Below, piece by piece: positions 55,310 to 64,000 of a stretch of 64,000 nt of DNA. A program made the translations under genes and the position numbers. The notes below the pieces were generated by a model, which made no database searches, was not told where the DNA came from, and was given only the letters and a program-made list of their open reading frames with translations. The stretch is from Pontibacillus yanchengensis Y32 (lineage in GTDB: Bacteria; Bacillota; Bacilli; Bacillales; BH030062), in the NCBI RefSeq assembly GCF_000770635.1, contig NZ_AVBF01000008.1, positions 35,043 through 99,042 of the forward strand. Reading direction: 5' to 3'. Within the stretch, counting starts at the first letter, position 1. Each line of letters starts with the position of its first letter.

Positions 55310-55347
55310 AAAACTCCTGCCACAGCCTGTGTCAGGAGTTTTTTTAA
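55310..55347. terminator. Intrinsic terminator between brnQ and a small gene
   Basis: AAACTCCTG-CC-ACAG pairs with TGTG-TCAGGAGTTT and is followed by T7 on the plus strand. A-residues on the left give partial function for the convergent minus-strand gene. Confidence 0.85.
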
Positions 55348-55503
55348 TCAAAGCGATTGACTCTCTAAATAATCAATTTGTTGCTGGTGATATTGATAGA
55401 GACAATAGAAGTAGTGGTATAATTCCCCATCTAGATGCTGGTACTGTCTTGCTAACTGTTCAAATATTTCTGCCTGCCTTGAATGAAAATTGAGGTTTTC
55501 CAT
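55348..55503 (-). CDS. Small uncharacterised protein (51 aa)
   Basis: MENLNFHSRQAEIFEQLARQYQHLDGELYHYFYCLYQYHQQQIDYLESQSL is split into two helices rich in Tyr, Gln and His; no membrane segment or signal is present. The ATG at 55503 is favoured by GGGAGGGTG upstream; a start nine codons earlier overlaps that site. Family not recognised. Confidence 0.65.
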   Translation of the reverse strand: MENLNFHSRQAEIFEQLARQYQHLDGELYHYFYCLYQYHQQQIDYLESQSL

Positions 55504-55651
55504 CACCGCACCCTCCCTTTTCTTCATCATTTATTTACTTTATGCCAAAAATCTATTGTCCTATACATTTCATCTCCAAAAAGACTATAATTATCTCTCC
55601 ATTCCCTTGTTATTCAGTCTATATCCTTCCTTATTATGGATTTTCTCAGAT

Positions 55652-55700
55652 TAAAAAAAAGCATCCCTCTCTGTCATAATGAATGACAGAAGGGATGCTT
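55652..55700 (-). terminator. Intrinsic terminator of the antiporter gene
   Basis: On the minus strand AAGCATCCCT-TCTGTCAT pairs with ATGACAGA-GAGGGATGCTT, a stem of nearly 20 bp, followed by eight T. It lies 8 bp after the antiporter stop. Confidence 0.92.
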
Positions 55701-55708
55701 CTAGACAA

Positions 55709-57586
55709 TTATTCTTTGGAATCAGGGTTTTCCTGATCTTCACCATTTTCATTTCGCTGCTCGATTATCTTATCTTGAATCTTTTGAAATTCCTTACTAG
55801 GTGGCATCAAACTCACAATTACATCACCATTTTCAGCTTTAGGCTGACTCTTGTGAGTAAAGAACGATAACTTGCCTGATGGCTTGTAGACAAACAACAT
55901 AAGCGTCTCAGGGTGACGTTCTTTCATGTATTGTTGATACGTGTACTGATTTGTAATGTTTGTTTTACGAAATACGTACCCGCTATCCACTTTTTCATTT
56001 AGATGCTCCCAAGTTGCCTGTTCGTTAAATAACAACCTTCCACCTATCGTATTACCCATAGCTTCTAAATCATCACCTCTTCGGTTATGAAGCGTTAACT
56101 GGAATAGGTTGCTACGACCAATTTCAGGTACGAATGTATTACAAACGAGAGCATTGTAGGAATCGAGCTCTGAAGCTGAGATCATATATTCATACGGCGT
56201 CATATCTAAGTGATATTCGGTCTGCTCTGATAAAATTTCTTCTTTCATAAAAGGCACACCAGCTTTTCGAACCGGAATCAATCGTTGCCAGGAAGAGTCT
56301 GTAATCAATACAGGTATCTTCAATTCTTTTAACACCTTAGCTAATTCAGCTGAAAAACTACTCCCTCCTACGATTAACACTCCAGGTTGCCCATCAATAG
56401 CTAAGTCTAACTTTTTAGCTAACCAGCCAATGGAGAACCCATGCGCACATACGGTTGCGAAGACAAGTGCAAACGTTAAGGACGTTAAAATGGAGGCATC
56501 TTCAAATCCTGCTTCCGATAAAACACTTGCGAAGTACCCAGCAACAGTTAATGCTACGATACCTCTTGGTGCAATCCAACCGACCAGGGTACGTTCTGCA
56601 AATGATAAATCGGTCCCAATCGTAGACACCCATATCGATAATGGACGGACTACAAACAGCATAATTAACACATATGAGATGATGTTTAGATTAAATATCT
56701 GCATTAGTGTATCAACAGAAAGCGAAGCTGTTAACATCACAAAAATGGCTGATACGAGTAATACAGATATATTCTCTTTGAAATTACGCATGTCTTCTAT
56801 CGAGGAAATATGCATGTTAGCAAGTGTCATCCCCATAGCTGTAACTGCCAATAGTCCTGTTTCATGTGCAATTTCATCTGCAACGGTGAAGCACAAAATA
56901 ACCACAGCAAACATGACAGGAGACTTCAAAAATTCAGGTACGTGACCATTTTCAAACATGTAGCCAAGACCTTTACCTAGCACATAGCCAATCACTACAG
57001 CCAAGAATGAAGCAAAGAAGAAGAAAAGTAACGCATTTGCTGTTACATCTTCATTGGTTAAGAAAAGAATAATCTCAAATGCAAATACAGAAAGAAGAGC
57101 GCCGAATGGGTCGACGATAATCCCTTCCCATTTTAGTATCGCAGCAGGTCTAGGCTTTAATTTAGCTTGCCGTAAAAGTGGCAAAATTACAGTAGGACCG
57201 GTTACGATGAACAAACCACCTATTACAAATGCAACTGCTAAGGATAAATCGGCGACAAAGTGGGCTCCTAATGATCCTAGTAACCAAGCTATAAAAGCCC
57301 CTAATGTAACAATACGCAAAACAGGTCTGCCTAAACCTCTAACCTCACGGAAATCTAGGCTTAAGCTACCTTCGAATAATATAATAGCAACTGCTATAGA
57401 GACAATCGGCTTAAATAACTCACCAAAATCTTCAGCAGGTTGTAAAATGCCAAATACCGGTCCAACTAAAAGACCCACAATGGACATTACCACAATGGCA
57501 GGAATTCTGTACTTCCAACCTATCCACTGTGAACCTACGCCGAGCGCACCTATTAACATAAAGTCAAATAAAATTGAGTGAAACAT
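55709..57586 (-). CDS. CPA1-family Na+/H+ (cation/proton) antiporter with C-terminal nucleotide-binding-type domain
   Basis: 625 residues. About 12-13 membrane helices occupy residues 1-395, with the antiporter motifs ILFEGSLSLDF, TGPTVILPLL and GIIVDPFGALLS (the transport-site Asp). Residues ~400-520 form a Rossmann-like TrkA-N/RCK-type domain (PGVLIVGGSSFSAELAKVL) and the last ~90 residues a TrkA-C-like region with an acidic tail. It expels Na+ or K+ for protons, an expected function in a salt-adapted cell. AAGGGG precedes the ATG. Single gene. Confidence 0.9.
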   Translation of the reverse strand: MFHSILFDFMLIGALGVGSQWIGWKYRIPAIVVMSIVGLLVGPVFGILQPAEDFGELFKPIVSIAVAIILFEGSLSLDFREVRGLGRPVLRIVTLGAFIAWLLGSLGAHFVADLSLAVAFVIGGLFIVTGPTVILPLLRQAKLKPRPAAILKWEGIIVDPFGALLSVFAFEIILFLTNEDVTANALLFFFFASFLAVVIGYVLGKGLGYMFENGHVPEFLKSPVMFAVVILCFTVADEIAHETGLLAVTAMGMTLANMHISSIEDMRNFKENISVLLVSAIFVMLTASLSVDTLMQIFNLNIISYVLIMLFVVRPLSIWVSTIGTDLSFAERTLVGWIAPRGIVALTVAGYFASVLSEAGFEDASILTSLTFALVFATVCAHGFSIGWLAKKLDLAIDGQPGVLIVGGSSFSAELAKVLKELKIPVLITDSSWQRLIPVRKAGVPFMKEEILSEQTEYHLDMTPYEYMISASELDSYNALVCNTFVPEIGRSNLFQLTLHNRRGDDLEAMGNTIGGRLLFNEQATWEHLNEKVDSGYVFRKTNITNQYTYQQYMKERHPETLMLFVYKPSGKLSFFTHKSQPKAENGDVIVSLMPPSKEFQKIQDKIIEQRNENGEDQENPDSKE

Positions 57587-57825
57587 AAGTTCGCCCCTTT
57601 ATGTAAGAGTATAAAATAATCATGTATTCACATATCTTGAAACCAAGTTATTACGAAACACACATATAAACATATTCTAAATGGGTGATATGAATATGTA
57701 AATCATTTAGTACTTATTTTAGTTTTCACTTAACATTTCATTCTCATCCAAATAGGCAGGAATCCCTTTTGGAAGTTATTTTGGAGCAGGTATTAAGGAG
57801 AAAAAGTCTTAAAATTTTTAGCATT

Positions 57826-57868
57826 AAAAAAACGCACCTGATCCCTATACATAAGCAATCAGATGCGT
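57826..57868 (-). terminator. Intrinsic terminator of the oxidoreductase gene
   Basis: On the minus strand ACGCATCTGAT pairs with ATCAGGTGCGT (one G-T pair) around a long loop, followed by T7. The rest of 57587-57887 is AT-rich and holds the antiporter promoter region; no further gene is seen. Confidence 0.85.
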
Positions 57869-57887
57869 ATCACCAGTTTTTCAAACG

Positions 57888-58835
57888 TTAACAAGCAGAC
57901 GGCTGTATTTGGATAACGACTTTCCCTTTAACATGATGAGATTCACTTGCTTCATGAGCCTTTTGAATCCCCTCTACACTAAATGGGAATGCCTTACTGA
58001 CAATAGACTTAACTTTTCCTTGCTCCATTAAGTCGGCTAGCTTTCTTAGTTGCTCACCTTTTGGTTGTAAGAAGATAGCCGTAGCTTCTACGTTATATTT
58101 ATTAGCAAGTTCCTCAGAAGGCTGCTGCGTAATGGAAACAAGACGCCCACCTTTTTTCAATACCTCAAAACTTTTTTCCTGCACGTCTCCACCTATTGTA
58201 TCTAGAACAACATCATAATCTTCCAAGATATTTTCGAACTGTTCTGTTTGGTAGTTAATAAAATGATCTACCCCCAATGTTTCTAGAAATTCTTTATTTT
58301 TGCCACTAGCAGTGGTAGCCACATAAGCACCGGCTGCCTTAGCGATTTGAATGGCATAATGCCCTACTCCACCTGAACCTGCATGAATAAGGACCTTTTC
58401 TCCTTCTTTTAGCTTTGCTGTTTCAAATAGACATTGCCATGCCGTTAAGCCTGCTAAAGGCGCAGCAGCCGCTTCTTCAAAACTCACTCTATCAGGCATA
58501 CGGGCTACTAAATGTTCCTCAACAGCAATGTATTCCTTATACGTACCATCTGGAGTTGTCTCAGGTCTAGTGAATACACGATCCCCTTTTTTAAATTCGG
58601 TTACATTGCTACCAACCTCAGAGACAACGCCAGCTGCATCCCATCCTAATATAATAGGAAAATTCCAATCTAATACGTCTTTCATATAGCCTTCGCGAAC
58701 TTTCCAATCGATTGGATTTACGGAAGTTGAATGCATTTCAATTAATACTTGATCGTCATTTATTTCTGGTACAGGAACTTCTTTTGCTTTTAATTGTTCC
58801 TTGCCGCCATATTGTTCAATAACTACTGCTTTCAT
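57888..58835 (-). CDS. NADP-dependent zinc-free alcohol dehydrogenase/quinone oxidoreductase-like protein
   Basis: 315 residues of the medium-chain dehydrogenase superfamily. The GroES-like domain (MKAVVIEQYGGKEQLKAKEVPVPEI; HSTSVNPIDWKVREGY) has no catalytic-zinc Cys set. The Rossmann loop is KVLIHAGSGGVGHYAIQIAK. DVVLDTIGGDVQEKSFEVLKKGG fits the quinone oxidoreductase branch. The ATG at 58835 has GGAG 8 nt upstream; another ATG one codon earlier is also possible. Natural substrate unknown, probably an enone or quinone. Confidence 0.88.
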   Translation of the reverse strand: MKAVVIEQYGGKEQLKAKEVPVPEINDDQVLIEMHSTSVNPIDWKVREGYMKDVLDWNFPIILGWDAAGVVSEVGSNVTEFKKGDRVFTRPETTPDGTYKEYIAVEEHLVARMPDRVSFEEAAAAPLAGLTAWQCLFETAKLKEGEKVLIHAGSGGVGHYAIQIAKAAGAYVATTASGKNKEFLETLGVDHFINYQTEQFENILEDYDVVLDTIGGDVQEKSFEVLKKGGRLVSITQQPSEELANKYNVEATAIFLQPKGEQLRKLADLMEQGKVKSIVSKAFPFSVEGIQKAHEASESHHVKGKVVIQIQPSAC

Positions 58836-58958
58836 CATCACCACTCCTTTCATCTCACTCGAACTATACCCACTGCAAACAAGCATCACACTTCTCAAGT
58901 GCCTTATTAGAGAAGTCGAGCACATTCATAAGATGTGTAAAAGGACAGCAAACGGATA

Positions 58959-59107
58959 AAAGTTTTATGTTCCTCCATAATAGCGCCATAATCGTGAATA
59001 ACTGTTGAGGCGCTGGACCCGTTACTTTTTTTGAGGAAGGGGCTGCGGTAAAATGGTTCGCTTTCCGCGGAGGAACATGCAAGCCTCCTCGTTCGGCTAC
59101 GCCTCTT
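58959..59107 (+). repeat. AGTTTTATGTTC...GAGGCGCTGGACCCG dispersed repeat with CTTTCCGCGG tail
   Basis: AAGTTTTATGTTCCTCCATAATAGCGCCAT and TGTTGAGGCGCTGGACCCG match, with changes, a segment at 63812. The tail GGTTCGCTTTCCGCGGAGGA with AAGCCTCCTCG and GGCTACGCC is the kind of GC-rich repeat common between genes in Bacillaceae. Minus-strand open frames across it lack ribosome sites and are not called as genes. The gap 58836-59172 holds nothing else recognised. Confidence 0.55.
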
Positions 59108-59172
59108 AAAACTATTTAGATTAGTTGATTCCAAAATCAACACCAAACTTTAACATAGCCATTTTAATAGGC

Positions 59173-59208
59173 AAAAAAAGACACACCCTATAAAGGATGT
59201 GCCTCTCT
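59173..59208 (-). terminator. Intrinsic terminator of the BCCT gene
   Basis: On the minus strand GGCACATCCT pairs with AGGGTGTGTC (two G-T pairs) around a 4-nt TTAT loop, followed by T7. It starts 8 bp after the BCCT stop. Confidence 0.88.
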
Positions 59209-59215
59209 AAAATGA

Positions 59216-60751
59216 TTAATCTTTATTTAATCCTTGTTCATGAAGTAGTTCGTTGGATACTTTTGGTGCTAACCACAACATTGGTAACAGTAGGATGGAA
59301 ACTGGTACTGCTGTTACAACAATGAAGTTCTGTAACGATCCAATACTTCCTTCCCCAATATACAATAGGATGGCTGCAATCGATCCCATAAGGATAGACC
59401 AGAAGACACGTAAGGAAACTTTCGGATTTCCTTCACCAGAAACAGCCATTGCAATGGTATAAGACATAGAGTCACCTGTTGTAATAACGAAAATAACCGT
59501 TAGTAACAAGAATAATGGCGAAATAATATTCGCTAATGGTAATTGCTCTGTAATTGCAATCATTGCTGCAGGCATACCACCATTATTCAGTTGTTCTGAT
59601 ACAGAACCAGCATTTTGTAGTTCATAGAAAATACCAGATCCTCCGACAACGGTAAACCAGAATGTCGTTACAAGTGGTGCGATAATAGCTACAGCCATAA
59701 TAATTTGACGGATTGTTCTTCCTCGTGAAATACGGCTTACAAGAATAGCCATCATTGGTCCATATCCAATAAACCAACCCCAGAAGAATACTGTCCAGCT
59801 ACCTAACCATCCTGTATCTCCACGGAACGTACTGATAGAGATAAAGTTCTCTGCATAGAATCCGAATGAGGATACGAATGAATCTATAATAAAGCCTCCA
59901 GGGCCAAATAGTAGCACAAAGAAAATTAATCCTATTGCCAAGCGAACGTTAAAGTTACTCAACGCTTGAATACCTTTATGAAGACCTGTTACTGCTGAAA
60001 TTGTCGTAACAATGACAAGTGAAATAATGATAGCAAGTTGCGTTGAGAATGCATCTGGTAGTCCAAATAGCGCTGATAATCCATAACTTGCTTGTAGACC
60101 CAAGAAGCCAATCGGTCCGATTGTACCTGCAGCTACAGCAATAATAGAGAATGCATCCACTAATGTACCAAGAATATTGTTATTTAGCTTTTCTCCAAAT
60201 ATAGGATAAAGTAATGTTCTTGGTTTCATCGGCATGCCTTTATGATAATGACCATACATCATTACAACAGCACTTAACGTACCAAGGATTGCCCAAGCTA
60301 AAAAGCCCCAGTGCATGTAGCTCTGTGCTAATGCAGGCATAATGGCTGCTTGAGATTTCGCATCAATACCTTCATGCATAGGAGGAACTGTTAAGAAGTG
60401 ATACATCGGCTCTGCCGCTGCCCAGAATACTCCGCCTCCTGCAAGTAATGTTGCCATAATAATGGATAACCATTTAAATGTACTCATTTCCGGTTTTTCT
60501 AAAAACCCTAATCTCACATTTCCATAGCGTGAAAACGCAATATAAAGTCCAACTAAGAAATGCAAAAGCATAAGTACTTGCCAAAATGCACCAAAGTACT
60601 TAGATGACCATGCGAATCCTGAATTAACAAAGGTTTTAACTGCATCGATATTCCAGAATGCTGCGATTACGAATAATACTAATAGTCCTCCACTTAGGCC
60701 AAATACGGGCCAGTCAATTTTGGAGGTGTGCTCTTGTTTTTTGGTAGACAT
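59216..60751 (-). CDS. BCCT family transporter
   Basis: 511 residues with 12 membrane helices, the usual length. FWAAAEPMYHF matches the conserved segment of TM2-3. The TM8 signature reads WTVFFWGWFIGYGPMMAILVSRISRGRT rather than the betaine-type [23 protein letters not shown], so the aromatic cage around the trimethylammonium group is altered. Transport of a betaine/choline-like osmolyte with Na+ is known for the family, but the substrate here is open. AAGGAG lies 13 nt before the ATG, a long spacing. No regulatory C-terminal extension. Confidence 0.88.
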   Translation of the reverse strand: MSTKKQEHTSKIDWPVFGLSGGLLVLFVIAAFWNIDAVKTFVNSGFAWSSKYFGAFWQVLMLLHFLVGLYIAFSRYGNVRLGFLEKPEMSTFKWLSIIMATLLAGGGVFWAAAEPMYHFLTVPPMHEGIDAKSQAAIMPALAQSYMHWGFLAWAILGTLSAVVMMYGHYHKGMPMKPRTLLYPIFGEKLNNNILGTLVDAFSIIAVAAGTIGPIGFLGLQASYGLSALFGLPDAFSTQLAIIISLVIVTTISAVTGLHKGIQALSNFNVRLAIGLIFFVLLFGPGGFIIDSFVSSFGFYAENFISISTFRGDTGWLGSWTVFFWGWFIGYGPMMAILVSRISRGRTIRQIIMAVAIIAPLVTTFWFTVVGGSGIFYELQNAGSVSEQLNNGGMPAAMIAITEQLPLANIISPLFLLLTVIFVITTGDSMSYTIAMAVSGEGNPKVSLRVFWSILMGSIAAILLYIGEGSIGSLQNFIVVTAVPVSILLLPMLWLAPKVSNELLHEQGLNKD

Positions 60752-60899
60752 GTTAGGTTATATACTCCTTTAGTTTTATTGCCTTTCTAAACACATTTTC
60801 ACACTCTCTCATAAAACACCGTGGATGTAAAGAGTAAACTATTATAAAATTTGTAGAAGTAATGATTAGGGTGCCAAAAGAAAAGTGAGTTTATTCAAC

Positions 60900-61781
60900 T
60901 CACCTTTCATTTAACGTCCATACTCTTACTCGCTTGTCTGCTGAGGCTAACCCTAAGTACTGTCCAGAAGGAGAATAGGAGATTCCGTAGTTACCTTTAG
61001 GTTTTACTTTCAGGTTACTTTCTTCGTTTAGATCAGATAGGTTAAGGAGTTTAACTTGGTAAGGCATACTAATCGCTACTTGTGTTTCATCAGGTGACAC
61101 ATCTAGTGAATAATATCCTTTTTCCCCTATCGTACGTTCACATATAACCTCATTTTTTTGTAGATCCCATACCTTCACATCTCCCATATATCCAATGGAG
61201 ACACCTTTTTTATCCTCATCAAAAAACTGAAAAGACATGACAGCTGTATCATGCGCATCAATAGAAGTTACTTGGTCTCCAGTAGATACGTTAAAAAAAC
61301 GAATCTGATTCCCCATACCACCTATCGCAGCTATACTAGAAGATTGGTTTAAAGCCATTACCCCCACATTCTTCTTGTCCGCTTTTAGTTGGTTGGAAAT
61401 CTCTCCTTCAGGTAGGTGCCTTACTGCAAACATATAATCAGGTGAACTGGTAACCACAAATGATTCGTCTTCAGCAAACATTAGTGATCCAATACCTTTT
61501 TTCTGTTCATCTAACGTTTTGATACATTCCCCAGTAGATACATTCCATTTTCGAAACGAACCATCAGCTGAAACAGACAGTAAGGTTTCGCCCTGATCTA
61601 CAAAACCTATTCCATTTACCGTTTTAGTGTGTCCTTCAAAGCTTTGAAGAAGTTCACCATTCTCTACATCCCAAAGTTTCAATTCCCCACTAAATCCTGC
61701 TGAAACTAGAGATTTCTCATTAGGAGAAAAAATAACTTTGTTAACGTGTGATGTATGTGCGTGAATAATTAATGGATCCAT
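60900..61781 (-). CDS. WD40-repeat protein
   Basis: 293 residues with no signal peptide. At least five WD40-like blades are visible: GFSGELKLWDVENG, SADGSFRKWNVSTG, GMGNQIRFFNVSTG, GYMGDVKVWDLQKN and SADKRVRVWTLNER, each preceded by a GH/SP-like strand. Together they form a seven-bladed beta-propeller of the eukaryote-like type. Such stand-alone propellers are uncommon in Bacillaceae, and the binding partner is unknown. The ATG at 61781 lies after GGGGAG; a TTG two codons earlier is possible. It is divergent from recQ. Confidence 0.85.
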   Translation of the reverse strand: MDPLIIHAHTSHVNKVIFSPNEKSLVSAGFSGELKLWDVENGELLQSFEGHTKTVNGIGFVDQGETLLSVSADGSFRKWNVSTGECIKTLDEQKKGIGSLMFAEDESFVVTSSPDYMFAVRHLPEGEISNQLKADKKNVGVMALNQSSSIAAIGGMGNQIRFFNVSTGDQVTSIDAHDTAVMSFQFFDEDKKGVSIGYMGDVKVWDLQKNEVICERTIGEKGYYSLDVSPDETQVAISMPYQVKLLNLSDLNEESNLKVKPKGNYGISYSPSGQYLGLASADKRVRVWTLNER

Positions 61782-61940
61782 GTACAATCTCCCCTCTTCA
61801 ACATATTATCCTCATTATATAAGAAAAGTAGTGAAACAAGCTATTCGCCCTATTGAAGAACATGGTACGATAAGAAAAGATACATGCAAGAAAATATAAT
61901 GTTTTATTTATAGATTTACTTACATAAAGGATGGGTGTCG

Positions 61941-63731
61941 ATGCTGAAGCAAGCTCATGACATACTAGAGCAGTATTTCGGATTTTCATCGTTTCGTCAA
62001 GGACAGCAACAAGTCATTGAACATATATCACAAGGTCACAATACTTTAGGAATCATGCCAACAGGTGGAGGGAAATCGATTTGTTATCAAATTCCTGGAC
62101 TTGTTGTAGATGGCACAGCCCTTATCATCTCCCCACTTATATCGTTAATGAAAGATCAGGTTGATTCATTAACCTCACTAGGCATATCCGCTACTTATAT
62201 CAATAGCTCTTTATCTTCCGAAGAGCAATTTGAAAGGTTAAGAAATGCTTCCAACGGAGAATACGATTTCGTATATGTTGCTCCCGAACGTTTTGACTCC
62301 GAATCTTTTCTCCGATCACTTCGATCGACACGTCTTTCATTGATTGCATTTGATGAAGCACATTGTATATCTCAATGGGGGCATGATTTCAGACCAAGTT
62401 ATCGTTCTGTCGTGCAAAACATTCAACGGCTCGGAACACTCCCCCCTATCGTGGCACTTACTGCAACTGCGACCGAAGAAGTAACACGTGATATCCAACA
62501 ATTGCTATCTATTTCAGAGAAATGTGTTGTAAATACGGGATTTGCAAGAGACAACTTACATTTTCGGATTGTTAAAGGCAAGGAAAAGCATGACTATATT
62601 CAAGATTATGTACGTTCAAGACCAAATGAGTCTGGAATCATCTACGCCTCTACACGGAAAGATGTGGATCGACTGCATCAATGGCTAACGAAAGAAGGAT
62701 ACCAGGTAGACAAGTACCACGCAGGATTATCAGAGGATGAACGAAAAGAAGCGCAAAACTCCTTTATTCAAGAAGAAACGACCATTATGGTGGCAACAAA
62801 CGCATTTGGAATGGGAATCGATAAATCAAATGTGCGCTATGTGATTCATTACGCTTTACCAATGAATATTGAATCCTATTATCAAGAAGCGGGACGTGCT
62901 GGCCGTGACGGCGAACCTAGTGACTGCATATTACTTTTTTCCGCTAAAGATATTCAGCTTCAAAAGTTCTTGATTGAGCAATCCTTGATGGAAGAGGATA
63001 AAAAGTCCGTTGAGTATCAGAAATTACAGCAAATGATTAATTATTGTCACACAGACCGCTGCTTACAAGAATACATGCTAAGCTATTTTAAAGATCCTTT
63101 TGAGCACCCTCCATGCGAAAAATGTAGTAATTGCCTCCATGAAGGAGAACTTAAGGACATTACCAAGGAAGCGCAAATGATTCTATCATGTACGAAGCGC
63201 ATGGATGAACGCTTTGGATCAGGTCTTGTTGCCAAGGTACTGAAGGGATCGAAAAGCCAAAAAGTGAAGGATGGACGTTTTCACAAACTATCAACATATG
63301 GCTTACTATCTCACCTCACTGAAAAAGAGATCACGCAAATGATTCAATTCCTAGTAGCAGAAGGGTATTTAACTGTAGGAGAAGGTAAGTTCCCTCTACT
63401 CCGCTTAACATCAGAATCAGTCTCTGTTTTAAAAGGAGAAGTCACCGTGTCAATGCTACTTGAATCAACATCTGTAGCTGTTAAAGAAGAAAACTATGAT
63501 GAACAAATGTTTGAAAGCCTTCGAGCTCTTCGGAAATCAATCGCAGAAGATTACGACATTCCACCTTATATCGTGTTCTCTGATGCTACATTAAAAGAAC
63601 TATGTAAACATCAGCCGAAAACCAAGGCAGATATGCTCCAAATAAAAGGGATTGGTGAGAAGAAATTTGAACAATATGGAGAGGTCTTTTTAGAGGCACT
63701 GCAGTCTTATAATGCACAACAAGTTACTTAG
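61941..63731 (+). CDS. recQ: ATP-dependent DNA helicase RecQ
   Basis: 596 residues. The SF2 helicase core has FRQGQQQVIEH (motif 0), MPTGGGKSICYQ (Walker A), FDEAHCISQWGHDFRPSY (DEAH box and aromatic loop), LTATAT (motif III), ATNAFGMGIDKSNVRYVIHYALP and YYQEAGRAGRDG (motif VI). The RecQ zinc domain has CHTDRCLQEYMLSYF and CEKCSNCL. The winged helix and a C-terminal HRDC domain (ALRKSIAEDYDIPPYIVFSD, about 515-590) complete it. A 3'-5' helicase for recombination and fork repair. The ATG at 61941 is preferred; a GTG two codons earlier is close to AAAGGA. Confidence 0.95.
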   Translation: MLKQAHDILEQYFGFSSFRQGQQQVIEHISQGHNTLGIMPTGGGKSICYQIPGLVVDGTALIISPLISLMKDQVDSLTSLGISATYINSSLSSEEQFERLRNASNGEYDFVYVAPERFDSESFLRSLRSTRLSLIAFDEAHCISQWGHDFRPSYRSVVQNIQRLGTLPPIVALTATATEEVTRDIQQLLSISEKCVVNTGFARDNLHFRIVKGKEKHDYIQDYVRSRPNESGIIYASTRKDVDRLHQWLTKEGYQVDKYHAGLSEDERKEAQNSFIQEETTIMVATNAFGMGIDKSNVRYVIHYALPMNIESYYQEAGRAGRDGEPSDCILLFSAKDIQLQKFLIEQSLMEEDKKSVEYQKLQQMINYCHTDRCLQEYMLSYFKDPFEHPPCEKCSNCLHEGELKDITKEAQMILSCTKRMDERFGSGLVAKVLKGSKSQKVKDGRFHKLSTYGLLSHLTEKEITQMIQFLVAEGYLTVGEGKFPLLRLTSESVSVLKGEVTVSMLLESTSVAVKEENYDEQMFESLRALRKSIAEDYDIPPYIVFSDATLKELCKHQPKTKADMLQIKGIGEKKFEQYGEVFLEALQSYNAQQVT

Positions 63732-63810
63732 AACAAAAGCGTAGATGCTTTGTTAAGCTAATGCTTTCATAATTTATTGGCTGTGTTTAAATTTGTTGTT
63801 GATATAATAA

Positions 63811-64000
63811 TGAAGTTTATGTTCTTTCATATAAGCACCATTATGTTGAGGACTTGGATTCGAGATATATTAAGGGTGAGGTCCGATACTTTATGAGAGT
63901 TAGGGTTGGGTGGGAAACAACTCGCGTCCTGCGGCCTCAATTGCCATAAAATTGATCGAGTTTGCTATTCGTAGTAGCGACCTTTTGCCATAATTATGGG
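63811..64000. repeat. Right-edge intergenic region with a second copy of the AGTTTATGTTC repeat
   Basis: GAAGTTTATGTTCTTTCATATAAGCACCAT and TTGAGGACTTGGATTCG resemble the element at 58959. The remainder to the window edge has no coding frame with a ribosome site. A hairpin AACAAAAGC/GCTTTGTT just after recQ (63732-63754) lacks a T-run and may be a weak terminator. Confidence 0.45.

Noticed and set aside
58864..59146. Two overlapping minus-strand open frames upstream of the oxidoreductase gene
   Set aside because: They cover dispersed-repeat sequence in two phases, with no ribosome site and no protein-like composition.

Overview
The window is chromosomal DNA of a low-GC Gram-positive bacterium of the Bacillaceae. 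Strong Shine-Dalgarno sites precede most genes, TTG and GTG starts occur, and the regulators and riboswitch are of Bacillus type. The gene set suggests a halophilic or halotolerant genus of the Halobacillus/Pontibacillus kind: a BCCT osmolyte carrier, a CPA1 Na+/H+ antiporter and an operon for breaking down glycosylglycerate compatible solutes. The genus is inference. No rRNA, tRNA, phage, IS transposase or CRISPR array was seen.

Layout. 1-6.4 kb: the end of an ABC-2 permease, a TIM-barrel isomerase-like protein, a divergent MFS exporter/SgrR-type regulator pair, and an S-layer-anchored protein with two four-histidine repeats. 6.7-14.9 kb: arginine genes carA-carB-argF-argG-argH on the minus strand, with ArgR-type boxes before carA and before argG. 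15-18 kb: a DUF488 gene surrounded by 60-bp hairpin repeats, an alpha/alpha-barrel protein and a NagZ-type lipoprotein. 18.2-27.6 kb: an eight-gene 2-aminoethylphosphonate operon (binding lipoprotein, ATPase, fused permease, phnX, a PbfA-like lyase, phnW, a saccharopine-dehydrogenase-like oxidoreductase, a DeoR regulator) behind a PhoP-type box. 28-30.5 kb: a short-Q-loop cytochrome bd oxidase. 30.8-35.1 kb: small membrane and folate genes and a TerC manganese exporter under a yybP-ykoY riboswitch.

35.1-45.7 kb holds the most interesting system. An RpiR regulator is divergent from a PTS EIIABC, a GH38 alpha-mannosidase, a GH13_18 phosphorylase and a glycerate kinase, and these converge on pgcA. 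Together they could take up a mannosylated glycerate solute, remove mannose 6-phosphate, phosphorolyse the remaining glucosylglycerate, and send glucose 1-phosphate and glycerate to glycolysis. Mannosylglucosylglycerate would explain every enzyme; mannosylglycerate plus glucosylglycerate is the simpler alternative.

46-64 kb: a PdeH-type c-di-GMP phosphodiesterase, lactate permease, AI-2E-family permease, a 61-residue membrane protein with an apparent ATT start, a HEXXH metalloprotease-like protein, an MFS carrier, BrnQ, a Na+/H+ antiporter, a quinone-oxidoreductase-like enzyme, a BCCT carrier, a WD40 protein and RecQ. Four families of dispersed repeats lie between genes throughout, often immediately after stop codons.
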